From NCBI RefSeq assembly GCF_017308985.1, contig NZ_JADWPE010000003.1, positions 1,302,001 through 1,366,000 of the forward strand: a stretch of 64,000 nucleotides of DNA, in the 5' to 3' direction. Shown piece by piece: positions 52,221 to 59,346 of the stretch; the stretch's first letter is position 1; the number at the start of each line of letters is the position of its first letter. The notes beneath the pieces are model-generated. The model saw only the letters and a program-made list of their open reading frames with translations. It was not told the DNA's origin and did not search any database. The stretch comes from Lysobacter changpingensis (GTDB lineage Bacteria > Pseudomonadota > Gammaproteobacteria > Xanthomonadales > Xanthomonadaceae). A program made the translations under genes and the position numbers.

Positions 52221-52262
52221 ATGACTTCCCGTTGTCAGTCTTCGAACCCCGCCGCCTCATGA
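52221..52262 (+). CDS. Putative 13-codon leader peptide coupled to the SymE-like gene
   Basis: The mini-frame MTSRCQSSNPAAS has AGGAG seven bases before its ATG, the best ribosome-binding site in this area. Its TGA stop overlaps the ATG of the SymE-like frame (ATGA at 52259-52262). This would couple toxin translation to the leader. It is too short to judge by composition; the case rests on the ribosome-binding site and the exact overlap. Confidence 0.4.
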   Translation: MTSRCQSSNPAAS

Positions 52263-52435
52263 TCAGCCGGAGTCGCTACGCGAATCGACGGTATGCACGC
52301 CCCGCGCAACCCGCCGCCCCCCACATCCGCCTGCGCGGATACCGGCTCGCCGAAGCCGGCTTCGCCGCAGGCGCGCAGGTGAAGGTGATCGTGGCCGAAC
52401 GCGCCATCACACTCGTTCCCGACGCTTCGAGATGA
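52259..52435 (+). CDS. SymE-like type I toxin family protein
   Basis: A 58-residue basic protein whose C-terminal half, IRLRGYRLAEAGFAAG then AQVKVIVAERAITLVPD, matches the AbrB-like fold motif of SymE (P-x-I-R-L-x-G-x-W/Y-L-x-x-A-G-F). E. coli SymE (113 residues) is an SOS-induced toxin held down by the antisense RNA SymR. This protein is about half that length, lacks an obvious LexA box, and starts inside the stop of a mini-frame with the only good ribosome-binding site. A longer in-frame version from 52106 is possible but has no site for ribosomes. Inverted REP copies flank the gene. The family call is good; toxicity is inferred. Confidence 0.7.
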   Translation: MISRSRYANRRYARPAQPAAPHIRLRGYRLAEAGFAAGAQVKVIVAERAITLVPDASR

Positions 52436-52456
52436 CCGATGACCGAAGCGCGCGAT

Positions 52457-52485
52457 CCCGGGTGCGCTTCGCTTACCCGGCCTGC
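52457..52485 (-). repeat. REP unit right of the SymE-like gene
   Basis: An inverted copy (CCCGGGTGCGCTTCGCTTAC then CCGGCCTGC), 22 bases after the SymE-like stop. The last bases (GCCTGC for GGCTAC) are altered because the unit overlaps the 3' end of the MAPEG gene on the opposite strand. Confidence 0.88.
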
Positions 52486-52916
52486 AAAGGCGTCGCTTGT
52501 GTGGCGAACGCGTTCGCCACCACCACCGCCCACATTCCAAGCACCGCGAGGAAGTTGACGGTGAACACCACGCCACGCAGGCGCACGTTCCCGGTAGGGA
52601 TCTGCACCAGGCTGTGCAGCACGCGCCCGGCGACGAAGGTCCACGCCAACGACCGCGCGAGGCCGCCGCCGTCGTTGCCCACGATCAGCAACACGCAGGC
52701 GACGTGGAAGAACAGCGGCCATTCGAACTGGTTCGACAGGTTGGCGCTGATGCGCGGCTCGACCTTCGACCACGGATTGCTTCCATCGGCGCGACGGCCG
52801 ACGCCCCACACGGCAGGCGCACGCGCAACGGTCAGCAGCACATAAAGGAATGCGGCCCACGCGACATGCGCCCCCATCGGCACCATCAAGGGATGCGACA
52901 CGACGCCTCCATGCAA
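52473..52916 (-). CDS. MAPEG family membrane protein
   Basis: A 147-residue protein with four helices: VAWAAFLYVLLTVARAPAVW, then NQFEWPLFFHVACVLLIVGN, then LARSLAWTFVAGRVLHSLVQ and VVFTVNFLAVLGMWAVVVAN. NQFEWP and AGRVLHS are hallmarks of the MAPEG family (membrane-associated proteins in eicosanoid and glutathione metabolism). Bacterial members are mostly uncharacterised; some have glutathione transferase activity. The final residues (ATQATPLQAG) are encoded by the flanking REP unit, so the repeat has replaced or extended the natural C-terminus. Confidence 0.88.
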   Translation of the reverse strand: MHGGVVSHPLMVPMGAHVAWAAFLYVLLTVARAPAVWGVGRRADGSNPWSKVEPRISANLSNQFEWPLFFHVACVLLIVGNDGGGLARSLAWTFVAGRVLHSLVQIPTGNVRLRGVVFTVNFLAVLGMWAVVVANAFATQATPLQAG

Positions 52917-52944
52917 CGGTGGCGATGTGCCTCAGGCACGCGCA

Positions 52945-53334
52945 TCAGCGCGCGTCGCCCAGCCACACCGCCCCATCGCGAACGCTGACATCCACCGCCC
53001 GCAGCGACTCCCCGCGGCACGGACCCGCCACGCATTCGCCGCCGGCGAGTTCGAAACTCGCGCCGTGCGCGGCGCACACGAGGTGCCCGTCCCTGCTCTT
53101 GAGGAACTGGCCCGGCGCCCAGTCGAGGCGCCGGCCGGCGTGGGGGCAGATGTTGAGCCAGGCTCGGACGTGATCGCCGTCACGATACAGAATCAGGCTT
53201 TCCGCATCCCCGTCGAGGACCGCTTCGACCTCGGCGAAAGCCCCGTCCTGCAAGCGTTCCAGCGCCAGGAGCGGGTCCGCCGCCGCGTCCCCTTCATGCG
53301 AAATGCTTAACGAAGTTCTCACACCCTCGCTCAT
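52945..53334 (-). CDS. Rieske [2Fe-2S] domain protein
   Basis: A 129-residue stand-alone Rieske protein. The cluster ligands are in the two motifs CPHAGRRLDW (C-x-H) near residue 63 and CAAHGASFEL (C-x-x-H) near residue 87, with the correct spacing of about 20 residues. There is no transmembrane segment. Small soluble Rieske proteins serve as electron-transfer partners of oxygenases or nitrite reductases; no such partner is encoded nearby. Start is the ATG at 53334. It lies 28 bases upstream of the MAPEG gene on the same strand. Confidence 0.93.
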   Translation of the reverse strand: MSEGVRTSLSISHEGDAAADPLLALERLQDGAFAEVEAVLDGDAESLILYRDGDHVRAWLNICPHAGRRLDWAPGQFLKSRDGHLVCAAHGASFELAGGECVAGPCRGESLRAVDVSVRDGAVWLGDAR

Positions 53335-53376
53335 GGCTGGCCCGATACTCGCCTCCCCGGCGCTTGTTGCCGCATT

Positions 53377-53709
53377 GTGTCACGACGCAATCCGATGTTC
53401 GCCCAGACCTTCCGCTTCGGTACTTCCCACTTCCATTCGCGCGTGCGTTCGGCCTTCGAGCCGCGCAAGCCGCGTCATCGCCTGCTGCGTTTCGCGCTCG
53501 GCGTGGTCGGCCTGGGCGTGCTCGCGGTACTGGTGGCGTTCTCGGTGGCGCTGGGCGCGGCGATGATCGCTGCCGGCATGCTCTACAAGCTGTGGAAGCA
53601 GCGCGGCAAGCGCATCGCGCGCTCGCAGGATGCGCGCATCGTCGAAGGCGAATTCCGCGTCGTCGGCCAGCCGGCGATCGACCGTTCCCGCCCGCACACC
53701 ACCCTGTAA
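53377..53709 (+). CDS. Small single-helix membrane protein, unknown function
   Basis: A 110-residue protein from GTG at 53377, or 104 residues from ATG at 53395 (MFAQTFRFGTSHF). It has a basic N-terminal stretch (RKPRHRLLRFALG), one long hydrophobic segment (VVGLGVLAVLVAFSVALGAA, about residues 43-66) and a basic C-terminal part ending RIVEGEFRVVGQPAIDRSR. I do not recognise a family beyond small proteins of this kind in Xanthomonadaceae. It precedes the FAH-family gene by six bases and is probably co-transcribed with it and mscL. Confidence 0.75.
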   Translation: MSRRNPMFAQTFRFGTSHFHSRVRSAFEPRKPRHRLLRFALGVVGLGVLAVLVAFSVALGAAMIAAGMLYKLWKQRGKRIARSQDARIVEGEFRVVGQPAIDRSRPHTTL

Positions 53710-53715
53710 GCCCGC

Positions 53716-54435
53716 ATGAGCGACGTGATCGCGGCCCCGCCGCAGCCGCGCGTCCCGGTCCGTGGCACGGACCAGACCTTTCCCGTACACCGCATCTACT
53801 GCGTCGGCCGCAACTTCGCCGACCACGCGCGCGAAATGGGCGCGGCGGTTCCGGCTTCGCGCGCCGATCGCGGCACGCCGGTGTTTTTCCTCAAGCCGGC
53901 CGATGCGATCGCGCTGCAATCCGACGTGCCCTACCCGCCCGGCACGAACGACCTGCACCACGAAGTCGAACTCGTCGTCGCGCTCGGCAAGGACGCGCCG
54001 GTCGGCGTGCTCGATCCCGCCGATGCGATGAGCCTCGTCTACGGTTACGCCGTCGGCCTCGACCTCACCCGCCGCGACCTGCAGGGCGCCGCAAAGGCCA
54101 AGGGCCTGCCGTGGGACACCGGCAAGGCGTTCGACCATGCCGCGCCGATCAGCGCGATCGTGCCGGCGAGCGTCGCCGGCGAACTCGGCGAACGCGTGCT
54201 CACCCTGACCATCAACGGCCAGACGAAGCAGCACGGCTCGCTCGCGGACCTGATCTGGACGGTGCCGGACATCCTGCACGAGCTGTCGAAGCTCTACGCG
54301 CTGCGCGCCGGCGACCTGGTCTTCATGGGCACGCCCGCCGGCGTCGGCCCGCTGCAGCCGGGCGACCGCTTCCACGCGGTGCTCGAGGGCATCGCCGAGC
54401 ATTCCGGGACGATCGTCGCCGCCCCGACGGTATAG
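53716..54435 (+). CDS. Fumarylacetoacetate hydrolase family protein
   Basis: A 239-residue FAH-fold protein. Metal and active-site motifs are IYCVGRNFADHAREMG, FFLKPADAI, LHHEVELVVALGK (Glu ligands), YGYAVGLDLTRRDLQ and TPAGVGPLQPGDRF. The short single-domain form suits fumarylpyruvate hydrolase, acylpyruvase or oxaloacetate decarboxylase activity; these cannot be separated from the sequence. It lies between a small membrane protein gene and mscL. Confidence 0.9.
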   Translation: MSDVIAAPPQPRVPVRGTDQTFPVHRIYCVGRNFADHAREMGAAVPASRADRGTPVFFLKPADAIALQSDVPYPPGTNDLHHEVELVVALGKDAPVGVLDPADAMSLVYGYAVGLDLTRRDLQGAAKAKGLPWDTGKAFDHAAPISAIVPASVAGELGERVLTLTINGQTKQHGSLADLIWTVPDILHELSKLYALRAGDLVFMGTPAGVGPLQPGDRFHAVLEGIAEHSGTIVAAPTV

Positions 54436-54485
54436 TCGCAACGCCGGGGACCGCCCCCAATGTCAACGCTGGAGACCACGACGCC

Positions 54486-54887
54486 ATGGGCCTGATCACC
54501 GAGTTCAAGGAATTTGTTTCGCGCGGCAACGTCGTCGACCTCGCCGTCGGTGTCGTGATCGGTGCGGCGTTCGGCAAGATCGTCACGGCACTGGTGGACG
54601 GCATCGTGATGCCGACGATCGGTGCGTTCACCAAGGGCGTGAGCGTCAGCGACTGGAAATACGTCATCAAGCCCTCGCAGCTGGATTCGGCGGGCAAGGA
54701 AGTGGCGGCCGAACTGGCGATCCGCTACGGCATGTTCCTGCAGACGATCATCGATTTCCTGCTGATCGCACTGGTGATCTTCCTGTTCCTGAAGGCGTAC
54801 AACCGCGTGCGCGCGCCGGCCGCCGCTGCGGCGACGCCGGAAGACATCCTGCTACTGCGGGAAATCCGCGACGAATTGAAGAAGTAA
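54486..54887 (+). CDS. mscL: Large-conductance mechanosensitive channel
   Basis: A 133-residue MscL: GLITEFKEFVSRGNVVDLAV, VIGAAFGKIVTALVDGIVMP (TM1 pore), then a periplasmic loop (SDWKYVIKPSQLDSAGKEV), TM2 (GMFLQTIIDFLLIALVIFLF) and the C-terminal helix with EDILLLREIRDELKK. The pentamer opens under membrane tension at hypo-osmotic shock. It is the last canonical gene of the run starting at 53377. Confidence 0.97.
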   Translation: MGLITEFKEFVSRGNVVDLAVGVVIGAAFGKIVTALVDGIVMPTIGAFTKGVSVSDWKYVIKPSQLDSAGKEVAAELAIRYGMFLQTIIDFLLIALVIFLFLKAYNRVRAPAAAAATPEDILLLREIRDELKK

Positions 54888-54916
54888 GCGCGATCGCGCG
54901 CCGTGCTCGACCCCCA

Positions 54917-55123
54917 CTGTGGTCGTGGGCCGGCTCGCATCTGCTGTTCGGGCTGGCGTGTACGGCGGTGGGCGTCATCGTGGTCGCCCCCTTGCTGCCC
55001 AGCCATCGTTTCCGGCGCTGGTTCGCGCGCGGCGATATCGATCTGGAATACGTCGGGCCCGGTGTTCTGATCCTGGTGGTGCTGTGCATCGGCGTGTCGA
55101 ATTACGTGCGCGGCCCCGCGTAG
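54917..55123 (+). CDS. Possible unannotated 68-residue two-helix membrane protein (CTG start)
   Basis: A frame downstream of mscL translates LWSWAGSHLLFGLACTAVGV, then IVVAPLLPSHRFRRWFARGD, then IDLEYVGPGVLILVVLCIGV and SNYVRGPA. It has two good transmembrane helices around a basic cytoplasmic loop, and third positions are G or C in most codons, as in real genes here. No ATG, GTG or TTG opens the frame; CTG at 54917 is the only start-like codon near its beginning. A sequencing error, a non-standard start or a decayed gene are all possible. Apart from this frame, 54888-55257 shows nothing. Confidence 0.4.
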   Translation: MWSWAGSHLLFGLACTAVGVIVVAPLLPSHRFRRWFARGDIDLEYVGPGVLILVVLCIGVSNYVRGPA

Positions 55124-55257
55124 CCGCGCTTCGCGCGAAGCGACCGATCCCGCAAACTCCAGCGCGTGACTGACGACACCCTGCCTTCCGGCCGCGAGTT
55201 GCTACGCTCGCGTTCTCGTCGTTTCTTTTCGACACCGTCTTCCAGGGGAGTTGTTCG

Positions 55258-56679
55258 ATGCGCGCAATGCTGTCGGTGGCCATCGCCACCTGTCTGTTCG
55301 CCGCCACCGCAAGCGGTATCGCCGCCGAACGCGAAACGCGCATTCCCGACAACGCCATCGCCACCGCCGCGCAACTGCGCGAGACCGCGCTGAAGAGCGA
55401 CCTGGGCTACCGCATCACCGAATCGCTGACCACCGAAGTCGGACCGCGTCTGGCCGGCAGCGAAGCCGATGCGCGCGCCGTCGCATGGGCCGTGGCCAAG
55501 TTCAAGGAGCTGGGCTTCGACAAGGTCTGGACCGAGCCGGTCACCTTCCCGAAATGGGAACGCCGCAGCGAGTCGGCGCATGTCGTCGGCGATAACGCGC
55601 AGCCGCTGCACCTCACCGCGCTGGGCGGCAGTCCGGCGGGCGTGGTCCAGGCCGAAGTCGTGCGCTTCGCCGACCTGGCCGCGCTGGAAGCCGCACCGGC
55701 CGGCTCGCTTGCCGGCAAGATCGCCTTCATCGATTACAGGATGGAACGCGCCCGTGATGGCGCCGGCTACGGCCCGGGCTCGCGCGTGCGCAGCCGCGGC
55801 CCGTCGGCGGCGATCCGCGCTGGCGCAATCGGCTATCTGATGCGTTCGGCCGGCACCGATTCGCACCGCAATCCGCACACCGGCATCACCCGTTTCGACG
55901 AAGGCCTGACGCCGATTCCCTCCGCCGCGCTCGCCGTGCCCGACGCCGACCAGCTCGGCCGCCTGCTCGCGCGCGGCAAGCCGGTCACGGTGAAGCTGGC
56001 GCTGGATTGCGGCTGGGACGGCACGTACACCTCGCAGAATGTGATCGGCGAGATCCGTGGTTCGAAAAAGCCGGACGAGGTCGTCGTCATCGGCGGCCAC
56101 CTGGATTCGTGGGACCTCGGCACCGGCGCAATCGACGACGGCGCCGGCGTCGGCCTGACCATGGCCGCGGCCAAGCTGATCGGCGATCTCAAGCAGCATC
56201 CGGCGCGCACGATCCGCGTGGTCGCGTTCGCCAACGAGGAACAGGGCCTGCACGGCGGCAAGGCGTACGCGGCCGAGCACATGAAGGACGTCCTCAAGCA
56301 CCAGATCGGCGCCGAGAGCGACTTCGGCGCGGGCCGCATCTACGCCTATTCCAGCTCCGCGCCGGCGCACGCGAAGGCCGCCGACGCGCAGATCGCGCAG
56401 GCGCTGGCGCCGCTGGGCATCGAGTACGTGCCGGGCCAGGGCGGTCCGGGCCCGGACATCGGCCCGTCGGCCGAGAAGGGCATGGCCTGGGCGCGACTGG
56501 CGCAGGACGGCACCGACTACTTCGATCTTCATCACACCCCCGACGACACGTTCGATAAAATCGACCCGCAGGCGCTGGCGCAGAATGTCGCGGCCTATGC
56601 GGTATTCGCCTACCTGGCGGCGTCCGCGGAGGGCGACTTCGGCAGCAAGCCCGCGACTCCCCAGGCAGCGACGAAGTAA
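55258..56679 (+). CDS. Exported M28-family zinc aminopeptidase
   Basis: A 473-residue protein with signal peptide (SVAIATCLFAATASGIAAE). A PA-like insert spans about residues 140-250 (LAGKIAFIDYRMERARDGAG). The catalytic domain holds the zinc ligands: VIGGHLDSWDLGTGAIDDGA (His, Asp), FANEEQGLHGGKAY (catalytic and ligand Glu) and FDLHHTPDDTFDKID (His). It likely removes N-terminal residues from peptides in the periplasm or outside the cell, in keeping with a protein-degrading lifestyle. It stands 370 bases beyond mscL, and the next gene starts 11 bases downstream. Confidence 0.92.
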   Translation: MRAMLSVAIATCLFAATASGIAAERETRIPDNAIATAAQLRETALKSDLGYRITESLTTEVGPRLAGSEADARAVAWAVAKFKELGFDKVWTEPVTFPKWERRSESAHVVGDNAQPLHLTALGGSPAGVVQAEVVRFADLAALEAAPAGSLAGKIAFIDYRMERARDGAGYGPGSRVRSRGPSAAIRAGAIGYLMRSAGTDSHRNPHTGITRFDEGLTPIPSAALAVPDADQLGRLLARGKPVTVKLALDCGWDGTYTSQNVIGEIRGSKKPDEVVVIGGHLDSWDLGTGAIDDGAGVGLTMAAAKLIGDLKQHPARTIRVVAFANEEQGLHGGKAYAAEHMKDVLKHQIGAESDFGAGRIYAYSSSAPAHAKAADAQIAQALAPLGIEYVPGQGGPGPDIGPSAEKGMAWARLAQDGTDYFDLHHTPDDTFDKIDPQALAQNVAAYAVFAYLAASAEGDFGSKPATPQAATK

Positions 56680-56690
56680 CCAGGAAGGCA

Positions 56691-58424
56691 ATGGCGCAGC
56701 GGTACGACGACAAAGTTGATACCGCGGTCGATCCGATCACGGGACTGCACCGCCTCGGGGCCAACGGCCCCAGCCTGGCGACGGCCATCGCGGTCGCGGG
56801 CGCGACGCGGCGGCGCATCGCGCTGCTGCACATCGACGTGGACATGTTCCGCTCGATCAACACCAACATGGGCTCGGCGACCGGCGACCAGGCACTGGCC
56901 GCCATCGCCCAGCGGCTGCGCCGCGCGGTGCCGCGCGACGGCTGGATCTGGCGCCTGGCCAGCGACGAGTTCGTCATCGGCGTGGGATATCGCGAAGGCG
57001 AACTCGATGGCGCCGGCCTCGCGGAAAGATTGCGCGATGCGTTCGAAACGCCGCTGTCGATTCCGCCCTACACGCTGCCGGTGACGCTCTCCATCGGCAT
57101 CGCCGTGTTCCCCGACCATGCGCCCAACGCCGCGACGCTGCTGTCGAAGGCCGAGGAAGCGCTGCGCCGGGTGAAGCAGGAAGGTCTGAACAACGTCGGC
57201 CTGTATTCGGCGGCGGAAGATCGCGGCGCGCCGAACGACGGCTTCGCGCAGCGCTTCGTGGAGGCGCTCGATCGCGGCGAGTTCCGCCTGTACTACCAGC
57301 CGCAGGTCGCCGCGCACGATGGCGGCGTCACCGGGTTCGCCGCGCTGCTGCGCTGGCAGACCGATCGCGGACTGCTGCGTCCGAGCCAGTTCCTCGAACC
57401 GATCAACCGCGTCGGTCTCGCCGCGCGCCTGGGCGCGTGGGTCGTGGAATCGGCGATCGCGCAGCTCGCGCAATGGCGCGCCGAAGGGCTGGATTACCTG
57501 TCGATGTCGGTGCACCTGTCCGGCCCGCTGCTGGTGCAGCGCGATTGCCTGGACCGCATCGGCGCGCTGCTGCATCGTTACGGCCTGCCCGGCAACGCGC
57601 TGGAATTCGAGATTCCCGAAAGCGTGCTGGTCACCGACAGCCATCGCGTGCACGACACGCTCACCGGCCTGCGCGCGATGGGCGCGACGCTGACGGTGCA
57701 GGACTTCGGCCTCGGCGGGCTGTCCTTCGCCGCACTCGGCCAGTACCCGCTGGACCGCATCAAGATCGACCGCAGCTTCATCCGCAACGTCGCCAGCGAT
57801 CCGCGCAGCGCGGCGATCGTGCGCGGCATCATCGCGATGGGCCACCAGCTGGGCATGAAGGTGATCGCCAAGGGCGTGGAAAGCGAGGCCGAACTCGGCT
57901 TCCTGCGCCGCAACCATTGCGATTTCTTCCAGGGCTACCTGTTCAGTCCGTCGGCGCCGGCGGACCAGCTCGGCGAAGTGGTGCGCAAGCGCTTCCTGCT
58001 GCCCGGCGCGTTCGCCGCCACGCGCCCGGAGCGCACGCTGCTGCTGCTGGACGACGAGGAAAACGTGCTGCGCTCGCTGGTGCGTCTGTTCCGCCGCGAC
58101 GGCTACCAGATCCTCACCGCATCGAGCGTCCGCGAGGCGTTCGACCTGCTCGCTAGCAACACCGCGCAGGTGATCCTCTCCGACCAGCGCATGGCCGACA
58201 TGAGCGGCACCGAGTTCCTCACGCGCGTGCGCGATCTCTACCCCGACACGATCCGGATGGTGCTGTCGGGCTACACCGACCTTGCGACGATCACCGAGGC
58301 GATCAACCGCGGCGCGATCTACCGCTTCCTCACCAAGCCGTGGAACGACGAGGAACTGCGCGAGCACATCCTCGACGCCTTCCGCGCGCACGAGCGCCGC
58401 GCCGCCGGCGAATCGGTGTACTGA
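56691..58424 (+). CDS. Degenerate GGDEF-EAL protein with C-terminal receiver domain
   Basis: A 577-residue cytoplasmic protein. The GGDEF-like domain (about 10-175) keeps LLHIDVDMFRSINTNMG but has RLASDEFVIG in place of R-x-GGDEF. The EAL-like domain (about 185-435) has FAALLRWQ for FEALLRW, SVHLS for SVNLS, VQDFGLGGLSF for DDFGTGYSS and IAKGVE for IAEGVE, though LEFEIPES, IKIDRSFI and FQGYLFSP remain. Four catalytic or metal positions are thus changed. A receiver domain (about 447-565) follows: LLLLDDEEN, phospho-acceptor Asp in VILSDQRMADMSG, Lys in FLTKPWND, close to RpfG-like receivers. Probably a non-enzymatic c-di-GMP-pathway or scaffolding protein. Confidence 0.9.
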   Translation: MAQRYDDKVDTAVDPITGLHRLGANGPSLATAIAVAGATRRRIALLHIDVDMFRSINTNMGSATGDQALAAIAQRLRRAVPRDGWIWRLASDEFVIGVGYREGELDGAGLAERLRDAFETPLSIPPYTLPVTLSIGIAVFPDHAPNAATLLSKAEEALRRVKQEGLNNVGLYSAAEDRGAPNDGFAQRFVEALDRGEFRLYYQPQVAAHDGGVTGFAALLRWQTDRGLLRPSQFLEPINRVGLAARLGAWVVESAIAQLAQWRAEGLDYLSMSVHLSGPLLVQRDCLDRIGALLHRYGLPGNALEFEIPESVLVTDSHRVHDTLTGLRAMGATLTVQDFGLGGLSFAALGQYPLDRIKIDRSFIRNVASDPRSAAIVRGIIAMGHQLGMKVIAKGVESEAELGFLRRNHCDFFQGYLFSPSAPADQLGEVVRKRFLLPGAFAATRPERTLLLLDDEENVLRSLVRLFRRDGYQILTASSVREAFDLLASNTAQVILSDQRMADMSGTEFLTRVRDLYPDTIRMVLSGYTDLATITEAINRGAIYRFLTKPWNDEELREHILDAFRAHERRAAGESVY

Positions 58425-58428
58425 CGCG

Positions 58429-59316
58429 TCAGTACGCGAGCTGTACGCCGCGCAGCGGCTGCACGGACAACGCCGGCTCGTCGATGCGGCGGCCCGCGGC
58501 GAATTCGAACTCCACCGGATCGTGCGAGCAGAAGATCCGCACGTGCGCGCCATCGCGCGCGTGCAGCGCACGCAGCCGCGCCTGGTTCGCGAGCCGCGAC
58601 CGGCGGTCCTTCTCCATCATCCACTGGTAGAAGCGCAATCCCGGCGTGCACGAGGGATCGGCCTCCATCTCGTGATGGCAGAAATACGCGTCCCCTGCGA
58701 GCAGTTTCCAGCCATCGTCCGCGTCGATCGCCACGCCCGTGTGCCCGTGCGTGTGGCCGGACAGCGGCACCAGCAGGATCTCCGGCGGCACGCCCGGCAG
58801 GTCGCGCACGCATTCGAAGCCGAGCCAGTCGTCGCCCGCCTGCGGCGAGTACACCGTCCAGCGATCGCGCGTGGACCATTGCTGCGGACGGAAGCGCTGG
58901 CGATCGAGCCAGGTCTTCTGCTGCATCGCGTAACCGCGCTCGGTCGCCACCAGGTGCACGCGCGCGCGCGGGAAATCGTCGAGCCCGCCCGCGTGGTCGA
59001 AATCCAGGTGCGTCAGCACGATGTGCCCCACGTCGCGCGGGTCGAAACCCATCGCCTCGATCTGCCGCACCGCCGTCATCGATTCGCGGAAGTCCGGGCT
59101 GAGCAGCGCGAGGAAGAACGCGCTGAGCCGGCCGCGTGGATCGGCGACATCGCGCAGCCCGAGGCCGGTATCGACCAGCACGAGCTCGTTGCGCGATTCC
59201 ACCAGCACGCAATGGCAGGCGAGCCGGCCGCGTTCGAGGATGCCGCGCGTGCGCCCGTCCATCAGCCGTCCGCCGAGCGGACAGGTCGAGATGCAGTTGA
59301 GATGATGGATGCGCAT
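58429..59316 (-). CDS. Metallo-beta-lactamase-fold hydrolase (AHL lactonase-like)
   Basis: A 295-residue protein with the zinc motif THLDFDHAGGLDDF (H-x-D-x-D-H; the first His of HxHxDH is retained as TH), LVDTGLGLRD upstream, SGHTHGHTGVAID and LLAGDAYFCHHEMEADPS downstream, and FCSHDPVEFE at the end. This spacing resembles quorum-quenching N-acyl-homoserine lactonases and related hydrolases (AttM/AiiA superfamily), but the family also includes enzymes with other lactone substrates. The N-terminal HHLNCISTCPLGG is a feature of this subgroup. No signal peptide; the S9 peptidase gene lies upstream on the same strand. Confidence 0.82.
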   Translation of the reverse strand: MRIHHLNCISTCPLGGRLMDGRTRGILERGRLACHCVLVESRNELVLVDTGLGLRDVADPRGRLSAFFLALLSPDFRESMTAVRQIEAMGFDPRDVGHIVLTHLDFDHAGGLDDFPRARVHLVATERGYAMQQKTWLDRQRFRPQQWSTRDRWTVYSPQAGDDWLGFECVRDLPGVPPEILLVPLSGHTHGHTGVAIDADDGWKLLAGDAYFCHHEMEADPSCTPGLRFYQWMMEKDRRSRLANQARLRALHARDGAHVRIFCSHDPVEFEFAAGRRIDEPALSVQPLRGVQLAY

Positions 59317-59346
59317 GTCGCCTCCTCGTCGCGTCGTCGCGAAGCG

